DNA of 64,000 nt from Nostoc indistinguendum CM1-VF10 (GTDB lineage Bacteria; Cyanobacteriota; Cyanobacteriia; Cyanobacteriales; Nostocaceae): the NCBI GenBank assembly GCA_019359215.1, contig JAHHHS010000005.1:62001-126000 (forward strand), read 5' to 3'. A model generated the notes under the pieces. It did not search any database. It saw only the letters and a program-made list of their open reading frames with translations, and was not told the origin of the DNA. Both the position numbers and the translations under genes were made by a program. Below are positions 9,632-19,140 of this stretch, piece after piece (positions within the stretch are counted from its first letter, which is position 1; each line of letters starts with the position of its first letter).

Positions 9632-12600
9632 TCAATTTCCCTTGCCGATAATATCTAAAATGACTGCAATTAATGCGTCTGGGTCTATTGGCTTTGCAAC
9701 GTGCTGCTGAAATCCAGCGGCTAGAGCTTGTTGGCGATTAGCTTCTCCAGCATAAGCCGAGAGGGCTAAAGCCAAAATTCGCCCGCCTTGTTCGGGTGGC
9801 ATGGCTCGAATTTGTCGAATCAGCATATAGCCATCCATCTCTGGCATTCCAATGTCACTTAACAAAATATCTGGTGGTGATTGCTCTACCGCTTGCAGTG
9901 CTTCTATTCCCGATGTCGCAATCCTAACTTCTGCTCCCGCCTGCTCAAGGACAAAACCCAAAAAATCACGGATATCTACATCATCATCAACGATTAGTAA
10001 CCGTATCCCTGTTAGAGGTGAGGTGTTAAAAGTCAAAAATGAAGAGTCAGCTTCTGCTTGATGGCTAGAACCTTGTACTTTCATCAAGGGAAACCTGACA
10101 TTAAAGATGGCTCCTTGCCCTTCTCCAGAACTGTCTGCTTGAACAGTACCTCCATGCAGTTCAACTAGATGACGGACGATCGCCAGCCCTAACCCTAGTC
10201 CGCCAAACTTCCTAGTTGTTGTCGCATCCGCCTGACGAAAGGATTCAAACACGTAGGGGAGAAAGTCAGGATTAATACCTTTACCCGTGTCGCTAACAGT
10301 AATTTGAGCCTGCGAATCTTGGCAGTCTAACCGAATTTCGACCCGTCCACTAGTGGAACTAAATTTTACAGCGTTAGTAAGCAAATTCCAAAATACTTGC
10401 TGTAAACGAGCAGAATCTCCCAAAATCTGCCCAATATTTGGGTCAAATACTCTCTGAATTTCAATTGACTTTGCTTCTGCTGCCAAACGCACAGTTTCAA
10501 TAGCCGCTTCAATTGTCGATGCCAAGTTAACAGGAGCCATTTGTAAATTGAGTTTGCCAGACAAGATGCGAGAGACATCTAACAAATCTTCAATTAATTG
10601 GGCCTGGAGTTTGGCATTGCGCTCGATTGTTTCCAAAGCAATAGCGGTTTTTGCGTCATTTAATGTCCCATTGCGAAGCAACTTAGACCAACCCAAAATA
10701 GGATTAAGGGGCGATCGCAATTCATGTGATAGCACAGCCAAAAACTCATCTTTAATTCGATTCGCTGTCTGAGCTTGTTCACGCGCAGCTTGCTCACGCA
10801 AAAACAGTTGTTCGCGTTCAGCTTCCGCTTGCTTTTGCTTTGTAATATCGCGTGAGACGACTAAGAGTTGTGCAATCATCCCTGACGCATTTCGGACGGA
10901 AGTAATAATCACATCCCACCACTTCAGCTTACCCTTGGCTGTGGCACAGTAGCCTTGAAATTGACCGACATTACCTATTTTGGCTGCGGCGATCGCCGCT
11001 TTGGCATTTTCTCGGTCTTCGCCTTCCCATAAACTAATCCACTCGGCGTTAAGAAAGGACGCAGGATCATCAATTTCTAGAAGATGTAGCCCGCCTTGAT
11101 TCAAGTAGAGTATCCGCCCATCTAACGTTAAAACTTTGATGCAATCATGACTGCTGTCCAAAATTCGTTGCTTTAACTCTTCACTTTCTCGCAGGGCGGC
11201 TTCGGTAAGTTGGCGTTGCGTAGCTTGCTGATAGGCATCGCTGATATCCTTGAAAAGGACGGCCACTTGTCGCTGCTGCGGCTGCCCAATGCGAAATGCA
11301 TAAACGTCGAACCAACGTTGTAGGGCAACAGCGCGATTCTCAAAGCGAATGGGTTCGCCTGTCATGGCTACTTTGCCGTAAATTTCAAACCAATACTTTT
11401 CATGATTGGGAACTAGATCGCGTATCCTTTTGCCTTGTACATCTTTGAGTCCCGTTTGTTTTTCAAAGGACGGATTGATTTCTAAAAAGCGGTAATCGTT
11501 CGGCGTGTCGTTTTCATCAAACAACATTTCGATCACACAAAATCCTTCGTCAATTGACTCAAACAGCGTTCGATAGCGTTCCTCAGATCGGCGTAAGGCT
11601 GATTCTGCAAGTTTTCGCTCACTGATATCTGTGCAAGTGCCATACCAGCGAATAATTTGATTGTTTTCATTTAGCATCGGTAAAGCACGGGTAAGATGCC
11701 AACAGTATGTTCCATGTGCCCGTCTCAAGCGATGTTCCACCTCGTAACTCGTGCCCGTTTTAGCTGCTTGAGTCCACACCGAAATGGTGTGTTCTCGCTC
11801 CTCTGGATGGATGAGCTTCTGCCAACCGAACCCCTGAATTTGCTCTAGCGTCAACCCACTGTAGTCAAGGCAGCGAAGACTACAATAATCTACCCGACCA
11901 ATTGCATCAGCCGTCCAGACCATTTGGGGAATGGATTCAGCCAGAAAGCGAAAACGTTCCTGACCCGCAGCAAGGCGCACTCGTCCTAACTCTAGATTGG
12001 CGGCAACCCGTGCCAGTAATTCACATCGGCTAAATGGCTTCACTAAGTAATCATCTGCCCCAGACTCCAACCCTTCGACTGCCGATTCTTCTCCAGCCCG
12101 GGCAGACAGTAGCAGAATGGGAATTTCGCGCGTTCTTAAATCAGCGCGTAACTGCCGCAGTAACTCAATGCCATCCATTCCTGGCATCATGACATCGCTG
12201 AGGATCAAATCAGGCGGATCGTTGTATGCGTCAGTTAGAGCGGTTTCACCATCAATTGCCACGTCTACTTTGTAGTACTCGCTAAGAATCCGTCGCAAAT
12301 AATTCCGCATATCGGTGTTGTCATCCACCAGCAAAATCCGGGCAGAAGAAGCGAAGGGATAAAGGGACGGAGGAGAGAATTCTTCCTGCTCAAGAGCTTC
12401 TTTCGGGAGCCACCCTAAAGCTTCCTCAACATAAGACACTGCTTTAGAAGCAGTAGAAACACTGGTTTGGCTAGTACTGAGGCAGTCTAGAGGTAAGTGA
12501 GCCGTTCCAGTTGGCAATTGGACAGTAAAGGTACTGCCTTGACCGAAGGTACTGTCAACGGTAATTGTCCCACTATGCATCTGGACTAATTCTTGCACTA

Positions 12601-14224
12601 GCGACAGCCCAATGCCCGTGCCTTCAAAGGTGCGACCTTTGACACCTTTAACTCGATAAAACCGCTCAAATAATCGGTGAACCTCATCTGCCGGAATCCC
12701 AGTACCTGTATCGCGTACTACCAATGACACCATCATCCCAACCGGGCGCAAAGAAACTGCAATCTCTCCTACAAAGGTAAACTTCAATGCATTGGAGAGG
12801 AGATTTAACACAATCTTCTCCCACATTTCGCGGTCTACGTAAACAGGTTCTGCTAGGGGAGGACAATCCACAATTAATTGCAGTCCCGCCGAGTCAATGG
12901 CAGACCTGAAAATGCTTGCCAATTCTGCGGTATATGTGGCTAAATCGATTGGTTCATAGCTAGCTATGGTGCGTCCGGCTTCAATGCGCGAGAAATCTAA
13001 CAGTGTATTGACTAGCTTAAGCAGCCGTGTGCCATTGCGCTGCACCATCTCCAATTGTGCTTGCGCTTTGGGTGGAATAATTCCGTTTAATTTGGTTAAC
13101 GTATCTTCCAGTGGCGACAGCATCAGCGTTAGGGGAGTGCGAAATTCGTGGCTGACGTTGTTGAAGAAGGTCGTTTTGGCACGATCCAGTTCTGCTAATG
13201 TCTCCAGTCGCTTGCGTTCTTCTTCATAAGCACGGGCATTAGCGATCGCAGTCGTCATGTTGCTTACCAGCAAATCGAAGAACTTTTGGTACTCTTCTTC
13301 AAAAGCCCGGTGGGGATTGATGCCCAATACCAGCAATCCAAGGATTTGTTTTTGTCCAAATGGGATTAGCGGTACAACCCAAGCAGCACACGGAGGCTTG
13401 TCCCAAGCTCCTTTGGGCAAAGTCCCAAACTGAGTTGTCAAATCGTCGACTATCGTTGCTTCCCGGTTCTCATATACTTGTCCGAGTTTCCATGCATCGC
13501 TGTGTTGAGTTAAGTTCACTCTCGATGAAGTTGCTTCTATTTGCTCGATTGGGGTAGTTCCAACCAGCTTTGCACTGCTGCCGTCTGCCTCTACCTGATA
13601 CAGCATGGCAAACGGGATGTCATGAGGATTGGTTGCTAAGGCTCGAATAGCATACAGGCAAGCCGCTTCTACAGTTTTTGCTTTAGCTGTTTCGCCACTT
13701 AGTAAGCTCAGGGTTTGTAAGCGGCGATCGCCCAGCACTCGTCCTGTTGTTTCACTAACAATGCAAAAGACTCCGCCAACTTTCCCGCTTTCATCTCGCA
13801 CGGGATCGTAGGAGACATCGAAGTAAGTTTCCTCAATGTAACCGTGTCGATTCAGGAAAAATAAATAATCTTTCGCCCAGAATGCAACTCCTGTTGTCAC
13901 GACTCCCTTGAGTAAAGGTTCTAAAACACTCCAGACTTCGCTCCACGCTTCATGGGCAGGGCGGCCGAGCGCCCAAGGATGTTTTGAGGCAAGGGCAGGG
14001 CGATAGGCATCGTTATAAATCGTGATTAATTCGTTTCCCCAGAAGAGGCAAATCTGAGCTTTAGAAGCCAGCAAGATGCTAATAGCACTCCGTAAACTCT
14101 GGGGCCAATCAGCCACATAACCTAAAGCAGTCTCTGGCCAATCGAGCGATCGCATCAGGCTGCCAATTTCGCCACCTTCAATAAAAACACTATTAACAGC
14201 TATACCTTCTTCTTCAGATGCCAT
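9632..14224 (-). CDS. double hybrid sensor histidine kinase (PAS/GAF)
   Basis: A 1530-residue soluble kinase with two complete transmitter-receiver sets. The order is: PAS-like fold about 40-160, GAF about 170-335, HisKA with H359 in SHEFRTP, HATPase about 465-575, receiver about 628-745 with D677, three PAS domains about 755-875, 885-1000 and 1015-1130, a second HisKA with H1167 in SHELRSP, HATPase about 1270-1380, and a C-terminal receiver about 1405-1525 with D1457. No membrane helix is evident. It probably runs an internal phosphorelay, but no output domain is attached. An XRE protein gene lies five bases upstream. Confidence 0.93.
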   Translation of the reverse strand: MASEEEGIAVNSVFIEGGEIGSLMRSLDWPETALGYVADWPQSLRSAISILLASKAQICLFWGNELITIYNDAYRPALASKHPWALGRPAHEAWSEVWSVLEPLLKGVVTTGVAFWAKDYLFFLNRHGYIEETYFDVSYDPVRDESGKVGGVFCIVSETTGRVLGDRRLQTLSLLSGETAKAKTVEAACLYAIRALATNPHDIPFAMLYQVEADGSSAKLVGTTPIEQIEATSSRVNLTQHSDAWKLGQVYENREATIVDDLTTQFGTLPKGAWDKPPCAAWVVPLIPFGQKQILGLLVLGINPHRAFEEEYQKFFDLLVSNMTTAIANARAYEEERKRLETLAELDRAKTTFFNNVSHEFRTPLTLMLSPLEDTLTKLNGIIPPKAQAQLEMVQRNGTRLLKLVNTLLDFSRIEAGRTIASYEPIDLATYTAELASIFRSAIDSAGLQLIVDCPPLAEPVYVDREMWEKIVLNLLSNALKFTFVGEIAVSLRPVGMMVSLVVRDTGTGIPADEVHRLFERFYRVKGVKGRTFEGTGIGLSLVQELVQMHSGTITVDSTFGQGSTFTVQLPTGTAHLPLDCLSTSQTSVSTASKAVSYVEEALGWLPKEALEQEEFSPPSLYPFASSARILLVDDNTDMRNYLRRILSEYYKVDVAIDGETALTDAYNDPPDLILSDVMMPGMDGIELLRQLRADLRTREIPILLLSARAGEESAVEGLESGADDYLVKPFSRCELLARVAANLELGRVRLAAGQERFRFLAESIPQMVWTADAIGRVDYCSLRCLDYSGLTLEQIQGFGWQKLIHPEEREHTISVWTQAAKTGTSYEVEHRLRRAHGTYCWHLTRALPMLNENNQIIRWYGTCTDISERKLAESALRRSEERYRTLFESIDEGFCVIEMLFDENDTPNDYRFLEINPSFEKQTGLKDVQGKRIRDLVPNHEKYWFEIYGKVAMTGEPIRFENRAVALQRWFDVYAFRIGQPQQRQVAVLFKDISDAYQQATQRQLTEAALRESEELKQRILDSSHDCIKVLTLDGRILYLNQGGLHLLEIDDPASFLNAEWISLWEGEDRENAKAAIAAAKIGNVGQFQGYCATAKGKLKWWDVIITSVRNASGMIAQLLVVSRDITKQKQAEAEREQLFLREQAAREQAQTANRIKDEFLAVLSHELRSPLNPILGWSKLLRNGTLNDAKTAIALETIERNAKLQAQLIEDLLDVSRILSGKLNLQMAPVNLASTIEAAIETVRLAAEAKSIEIQRVFDPNIGQILGDSARLQQVFWNLLTNAVKFSSTSGRVEIRLDCQDSQAQITVSDTGKGINPDFLPYVFESFRQADATTTRKFGGLGLGLAIVRHLVELHGGTVQADSSGEGQGAIFNVRFPLMKVQGSSHQAEADSSFLTFNTSPLTGIRLLIVDDDVDIRDFLGFVLEQAGAEVRIATSGIEALQAVEQSPPDILLSDIGMPEMDGYMLIRQIRAMPPEQGGRILALALSAYAGEANRQQALAAGFQQHVAKPIDPDALIAVILDIIGKGN

Positions 14225-14229
14225 CGCTG

Positions 14230-14469
14230 CTAGTCCTGATTGCTAAAGTATTTGGTTAACAGGTTTTCACCTGGTTCTCCCATATCATGTAACAATCTTT
14301 CAACCTGCTTGAGTGCTAGGGGAATTGGTCTGTTTCGTCCATTCTCCCATCGATTAACACTCTGAAACGACACACCAACTTTGCTAGCAAACTCAACTTG
14401 AGACAGTTGCAATAGCTGCCGAGCTTCCCGAATTAACGCTGCAATTTCTATATCTTCCAAGGCTGCCAT
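14230..14469 (-). CDS. XRE-family helix-turn-helix regulator
   Basis: A 79-residue protein that is almost entirely an HTH_3 domain: IREARQLLQLSQVEFASKVG, then VSFQSVNRWENGRNRPI, the recognition helix and turn. It ends five bases before the kinase start, so the two are very likely co-transcribed. It may autoregulate the operon or be the output partner of the kinase; neither is shown. Its own promoter would lie at 14470-14580. Confidence 0.85.
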   Translation of the reverse strand: MAALEDIEIAALIREARQLLQLSQVEFASKVGVSFQSVNRWENGRNRPIPLALKQVERLLHDMGEPGENLLTKYFSNQD

Positions 14470-14586
14470 CGAGTTGGGCTTCCTTAATTAAACTGTCTAG
14501 ACTATAACAGATGTGATAAATTCAAGAATATCCGCAACTAGAGCCGTCAAGCACTATGCTGTACTTAGTCATTCGTGAACAACAAA

Positions 14587-14615
14587 ATTCCCGACTTCTT
14601 TGAAAAATCGGGAAT
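14587..14615. repeat. TTCCCGA hairpin repeat, copy 1
   Basis: ATTCCCGA (14587-14594) pairs with TCGGGAAT (14608-14615). This is a widespread Nostoc hairpin of the form agattcccgacttctt...tcgggaatct; a second copy is at 61300-61331. It may act as terminator for the minus-strand gene ending at 14638. Confidence 0.65.
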
Positions 14616-14637
14616 CTAAGGTTTCAATTTTCACAAA

Positions 14638-14889
14638 TCAAATATGATTCATATAGCGATTTTGATAGTAAGCCAAAATTTGGTTAGCCCGTTGCCGACT
14701 TTCTAAACCAGAGTTTGCTGTCCACGAGATACACAAGCCACCAATTTGACTTTGATTATAATCAAACTGTTGGGATGACTGGGGAATTAACTCCACTTCT
14801 ACCCCTTCGACTTGATGTAAATGAGCTGCTATCTCTCTATAGACAGCTAAAGGCAAACCAGCGAATTCAATTTTTTCCTTAGTCTCCAT
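14638..14889 (-). CDS. conserved small protein, unknown function
   Basis: An 83-residue soluble protein starting METKEKIEFAGLPLAVYREI and ending with a Tyr- and Asn-rich tail. The pattern EVELIPQ...GGLCISWT suggests a short beta-alpha fold. I cannot name a family. It begins two bases after the stop of the lipoprotein gene at 14892, so the two form an operon and may act together. A TTCCCGA-type hairpin follows. Confidence 0.65.
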   Translation of the reverse strand: METKEKIEFAGLPLAVYREIAAHLHQVEGVEVELIPQSSQQFDYNQSQIGGLCISWTANSGLESRQRANQILAYYQNRYMNHI

Positions 14890-14891
14890 CT

Positions 14892-15743
14892 TTATGAAGC
14901 TCCAACATTCAAAGGATCTGAGGGGGGCGTTGTCACTGAAACAGGATTGCCGCTAGCAGATGCAGCTGACGGCGTTGGATTGACAGCCCCTTCCCCTACC
15001 ATTTTGGCAACTTCAATACCATATTGTTCCAGAATCACGATAGGGTTGTAGCCCTGATTCATTTCAATACGTTTAACCAGTACGCCATTGGCTAATCGCT
15101 GTCCCGCCTCCACATAGCGACTCGTCGGCTCATCCGGTACTTTGATAATTGCCTGTGGTTCCTTACTAATTAGAACTACACCAGTTACAAGAACTGCCCT
15201 TGCTAACTCAGGTTGTGCTGGCGGTGGCAATACAGATACCAAAGCGGGGTTGGGGACAACTTGAGGCAAAACTTTAGGCAAGACTGAAGTCAAAGTAGGA
15301 TTGGCTTTTTTTGGTACAGAAGCAATGTTATTTTTCTTCTGATTTAAGGCTATGCTGGGCGTTGGAAGTTTTCGGACTGCTAGCGATGGAGTAGGTAGCT
15401 TCGGTAATACGGGAACAGGTCTTCCAGATGTTTTAGGCATTCCGGGAACCGTCTGCCCGAAAAGTTGTGTAAACGGGTCACTTCGCTCTTTTGATACCTG
15501 AAGGTACCGTGCTCGTTCTGTAGCATTAGTGGATTGAATCAAGTTAGCAGATGCAGGAGCAACTTGTGAAACCTGTTTGCCAGGTATCACTGGATTTGTA
15601 AAGGATTGAGCCGCTGTTGGCGACTTTGCTACTATTTTGGGAATCGGCGCAGGATTGATGGCTTGTGGTGTGTCTTCAGAAGCACATCCAGCGATCGCCA
15701 AAGTTAAAATAGCTGCTATTGTAATTTTTGAATTTCTGCCCAT
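14892..15743 (-). CDS. putative lipoprotein, Pro-rich
   Basis: A 283-residue protein with a lipobox (TLAIAGC, Cys20), so it is probably lipid-anchored in the periplasm or lumen. The middle (about 95-185) is a low-complexity Pro/Lys/Leu region (KLPTPSLAVRKLPTPS). A more folded C-terminal part (about 190-255) includes AVLVTGVVLISKEPQAIIKV. Function is unknown. A small soluble protein gene follows in the same operon. Confidence 0.75.
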   Translation of the reverse strand: MGRNSKITIAAILTLAIAGCASEDTPQAINPAPIPKIVAKSPTAAQSFTNPVIPGKQVSQVAPASANLIQSTNATERARYLQVSKERSDPFTQLFGQTVPGMPKTSGRPVPVLPKLPTPSLAVRKLPTPSIALNQKKNNIASVPKKANPTLTSVLPKVLPQVVPNPALVSVLPPPAQPELARAVLVTGVVLISKEPQAIIKVPDEPTSRYVEAGQRLANGVLVKRIEMNQGYNPIVILEQYGIEVAKMVGEGAVNPTPSAASASGNPVSVTTPPSDPLNVGAS

Positions 15744-15909
15744 GAGCGGTTCTCAAAAGCCATTGGAAAACTGGAAAGTGGAAATCAATATGCCTAAAAT
15801 TTGGATCAAAGGCAAAGTATGTTCCCTTTATAACCTAAATTTTTAAATTTTAAGGGTTATTTTTAGCACTGCCTACTCAGCATAACTGCGGCTTGGTGTT
15901 TATTTGCAA

Positions 15910-16685
15910 TTAATCTTCTGCTACACCCATAAGCTGTTTCATCAAATCCAGCCCTTTCTTAACTCTACGGGAAACCTTACTACACTGATTCCCAGATGTT
16001 CTGCAACTTGTTTTTGTGTCAAATCCTGCAAAAACACACATTCCAACACATCACGGGTGCGTTGTTCGAGCTGAACTAATGCTTGTTGCAAGCGAAGTTG
16101 GTCTTCTTGTGCCAATTGAAAGCTGCGATAGTGAAGATCCGGAACCAATTCTCCCAAACAGGTAGAGCCTTCTTCTCCATCTTGAATTGGCACATCGAGG
16201 CTCAGGGGAGCGCGATTTACCCATGCTAATTTAATTTCTTGCCATTCGTTTGGAGAGATTTCCAGTGCTGTTGCTAATTCTGAGTCTGTTGGTTGGCGAT
16301 TATGCTTTTCACGCCAAGAACGTGACACTCCTATTGCTTGCTGTTGCAGTGCTAACCACTTCCGAGGAATTCGCACGGTGACACCTTTATCTCGGAGATA
16401 GTGTTGAATTTCACCCCGAATATAGGGAAGAGCATAGGAACTAAAGGCATGTCCCTTGGAAATTTCAAATTTTTCAATCGCCCTAATTAAACCCAAACAT
16501 CCAATTTGGAGCAAATCATCGTAGGTTTCATGACATTGATTCGTCCAGTAGTGAGCTTCTTTTCTCACAAGTCCAAAATTGAGTTTAACCAGCTTATTGC
16601 GAACCCTTTCTGACCGAGATTGCTGATATTCTCGCAACAACTGCCAAATTTCATGTTTTAGTTCATTGGTGACTGTGGTAGGCAT
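15910..16685 (-). pseudogene. sigF: group 3 sigma factor SigF, single-base frameshift near C-terminus
   Basis: An RNA polymerase sigma factor of the SigF/SigB type. It has region 2 (DDLLQIGCLGLIRAIEKFE), region 3 (NRQPTDSELATALEIS) and the start of region 4 (LTQKQVAEHLGIS). The open frame stops at 15942 with the abnormal tail RFPVELRKGWI. Adding one base at 15976/15977 restores TVSRRVKKGLDLMKQLMG and a TAA at 15910, which matches the normal recognition helix of region 4.2. As read, -35 recognition is lost. It is either a recent mutation or a sequencing error. The gene lies upstream of psbO, as I recall it does in related Nostoc genomes. Confidence 0.85.
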
Positions 16686-16758
16686 AGCACCGTGTTTATG
16701 GATTAAATTAACAATCGATTCCTCACTTTTAAACTCAGCTGCGATGGCGTAGGCGATC

Positions 16759-16794
16759 GCACAATATCAAGGGCAATATTGTGCTATATGCCCT
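16759..16794. promoter_or_regulatory. two overlapping, mutually exclusive hairpins upstream of sigF
   Basis: GCACAATAT (16759-16767) pairs with ATATTGTGC (16776-16784). AGGGCA (16770-16775) can instead pair with TGCCCT (16789-16794). The two share bases, so only one can form at a time. It lies 74 bp upstream of the sigF start. It could be a dyad operator or an RNA switch; both are inference. Confidence 0.5.
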
Positions 16795-17112
16795 AGCAAG
16801 TTCTATGGTAAATAACAACGTTTTTCTAGAAAAAATTCCATAGAATTACTTGACAATCGCGCAAAGTTTAAAGGGGCGAAATCGGTATTTAGTTTGTTAT
16901 TGCTCTTCGGTATGTTCTGTAGCTGTTTTTACAACTACATAGAAATAAAATATAAAATTAGTTACTAAATATCAAACCGAGATTGTACTTAATTTTAATT
17001 AATTCATGGTGAAGCTAATTTATATAAACAAAACAACAGTAGTCGTAATTTTATTGGATAAGTAAAAGTTTGATTTACAGTAGAATTACGTGTTTATTCA
17101 ACCTAACTTCAT

Positions 17113-17154
17113 CTACTATTTATAAAAATTACTAGTAATTTTTATAAATAGTAG
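17113..17154. repeat. perfect 42-bp palindrome without spacer
   Basis: Two 21-base arms (17113-17133 and 17134-17154) are exact reverse complements with no loop. The core is ATTACTAGTAAT and the sequence is AT-rich. It lies between sigF and psbO, 21 bp from a clear terminator. It may be a cruciform-forming repeat, the remnant of a small element, or a protein-binding dyad. Confidence 0.85.
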
Positions 17155-17174
17155 GCAAATTTACGCAAGCAAAT

Positions 17175-17202
17175 AAAAAAAAGGGCATCTTGCCCTTTTT
17201 TT
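17175..17202. terminator. bidirectional rho-independent terminator
   Basis: AAAAAAGGGCA, loop TCT, TGCCCTTTTTT: a strong GC core with an A-run on one side and a T-run on the other, so it works in both directions. It is the likely end of the psbO transcript (minus strand). Confidence 0.88.
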
Positions 17203-17249
17203 AGTTCGTAGTTTTTTAGTAAAAAGCCTATCTACCTCCCAAAAAAAGG

Positions 17250-17382
17250 CAGGGCTGTTTCATTCTTGCAAAACCTTTTGAAAAGCTGGTAATAAGGGAA
17301 GCAAGAATTTTCTTGTTGTATTTCCCTGAACCCTTGTCTCTTTTCGTGTCTGTAATGCTTTTATAGGAATGAAACAGCCCTG
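17250..17382. mobile_element. MITE-like element, 133 bp with 16-bp terminal inverted repeats
   Basis: CAGGGCTGTTTCATTC (17250-17265) is exactly repeated in reverse complement at 17367-17382. The 101 bp between them have no ORF. I see no clear target duplication. It lies in the 3' region of psbO, between the gene and its terminator. The structure fits a non-autonomous IS derivative. Confidence 0.7.
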
Positions 17383-17476
17383 AAAATGGGGGCAGAGAAG
17401 TTAGCTTTTGTTATGAAAACTGATGATTACATAATTGTAGTTCTGAATGCCAGTCAGTTACGTAACTCCAGAGAGT

Positions 17477-18310
17477 TTAGCCACGAGTCGGTTCAATTCG
17501 TGCAAAAAATAGACCGCGAATCTTGACTTCTTTAGGTTCGCCAGCACCTAAATCTGTATCAGATGGCTGTTCGCTCTCGAAAGTACCAGCAATCTCACCA
17601 CTAGAGTTATCGACTTTAGCGATTTGCAAAGAAATCTTACCATTAAGATTTTCAGCACGCTTGACGTTAGTGCGGGTAAGTTGTTCATCATCCGCTTGAG
17701 CGGGAAGAGCCACGGCATTATCGTAGCCACTAACGACACCACGACCTTTAGGATCTAGGAAGGCAGCACCACGATAGGAAGGAACTTTGAAGGTGCCTTC
17801 AAAGTCCGTGGAGGTGTTAATACTGGTCAAACTGGGTTGGGTTTGAGCAACTAAGTCTTTGATAGTGAAGAGGAAAGGTACTCGTTCACCACCAGGAAGT
17901 TGCACAGTGATGGCTTGGAAGTCAAGACCATCAGTTTCCACAAAGGTCAAGCTATTATCTGGGTTGATTTTTAGGTTGCCTTGTACCTGGTCAATGGTGG
18001 AAGTGTATCTGGTCAACAATTTGCCGGCAACAAATTCTGCTTGTTGGCGTTTATTAGCAGGTTCTTCTTTGATGAAGAAGCTAGTTGGTTCTAAGCAAAG
18101 TTCTTTGATGGCATAAGACTGGCTAGAATCAATGGGAATGGAGCCACGGCTTGTTTCTGCTAGTTGGGGGCATTTGTTAGCCAAGCCAGTGCCGCGAATT
18201 TGATCGTAGGTGAGTACATCTCTACTACTAGTAGCAGGAGCATCACTACAAGCAGTTATTAGCCCCAGGCACAAAGCCAAGAATGCAACAATTAAAGCGC
18301 GATACCTCAT
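17477..18310 (-). CDS. psbO: PsbO, photosystem II manganese-stabilising protein
   Basis: The 33-kDa extrinsic protein of the oxygen-evolving complex, in the thylakoid lumen. The signal peptide (MRYRALIVAFLALCLGLITA) ends at a Cys in ITACSDAP. The PsbO core includes LTYDQIRGTGLANKCPQL, the two conserved cysteines (NKCPQL and KELCLEP), PGGERVPFLFTIKDLVA and GRGVVSGYDNAVALPA. I start at ATG 18310, which has GAGG upstream; an in-frame ATG at 18328 would only add six residues. It is complete at about 277 residues. Confidence 0.96.
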   Translation of the reverse strand: MRYRALIVAFLALCLGLITACSDAPATSSRDVLTYDQIRGTGLANKCPQLAETSRGSIPIDSSQSYAIKELCLEPTSFFIKEEPANKRQQAEFVAGKLLTRYTSTIDQVQGNLKINPDNSLTFVETDGLDFQAITVQLPGGERVPFLFTIKDLVAQTQPSLTSINTSTDFEGTFKVPSYRGAAFLDPKGRGVVSGYDNAVALPAQADDEQLTRTNVKRAENLNGKISLQIAKVDNSSGEIAGTFESEQPSDTDLGAGEPKEVKIRGLFFARIEPTRG

Positions 18311-19140
18311 GGTCAACCTCAATCTCAAAAATTAATATCTAAGTTGTAAAACTGCATCGAAGCTTTGATCTCTGACGAGAAGCCATCCTTTATCGAACAC
18401 TGCGTTGCTCTGATTGCAGGAGTTGAAACAAGTGTCCAAGCGTATAGGTTGGAAGTCGCCACTCAAAATTTTCTCTGCTAAACGTAGTTAAACGTGTCGC
18501 TCTCTTGAGCTTGGGGTGTAAGAAGCCCCAGACTAAGCACACTGCATCCATTTTGGATGTGTATTATTAGGGGAGCAAAAAACCAGCAGTTTTACTGTTG
18601 GTGGCATTTGTTAGAGTTGGGCGGGTGGATGAGTAAGCCCCACACAGAGCGGCATAAGTACTTGTCTCAAAGAGTGCGAAGAGGGGTGTCTGCTTCGCAC
18701 TTTGCTTTTGCCATAGACAAAAGCAGCGTCGCCCAAGTCTTTTTGTATCATGTATGTGACGCTACTACACACAGCCCATTGTTTGATAGGGAAATCAGCC
18801 AGATCATACGATTTTTTTTAACTCAAAATCAAAGTACTCTTAATCAAAAAAGTCTCCTCCTGATCACATCTAGCTGCTGTGGAGGCTATGGTAAAGGTTA
18901 CTACGCTCTTTTACGAGCGATCGCAATTGCGTTTGATAAAGATACAAATCTAGTTATATTCATCCTTTACTTACGCGAGTCAGGGGATAGGGGACATGGG
19001 AATTCCAGAAAAAACCTATCTAGAAGCCTACTGAAACTTCATTTCCCTTATTCTTTATCTAGAGTAACTACTGACAAACTAGGGAAAATTAAAAATCTCC
19101 GGTAAATTTGAGTTGGCCTCATTTATACGGAAAGGATGGC
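18311..19140. other. psbO upstream region with dispersed hairpins
   Basis: 830 bp between the divergent psbO and 19141 genes. It contains AGTGCGAAG (18673-18681) paired with CTTCGCACT (18693-18701), a GC-rich dispersed-repeat type. An open frame at 18557-19105 reads straight through it but has no family look (see rejected list). The psbO promoter must be near 18311-18450. Confidence 0.5.

Noticed and set aside
18557..19105. 182-codon open frame upstream of the 19141 gene
   Set aside because: It crosses a GC-rich dispersed hairpin (18673-18701), has no ribosome site and a composition without domain-like pattern (many Ser, Leu, Arg, rare motifs). It is best seen as a chance frame.
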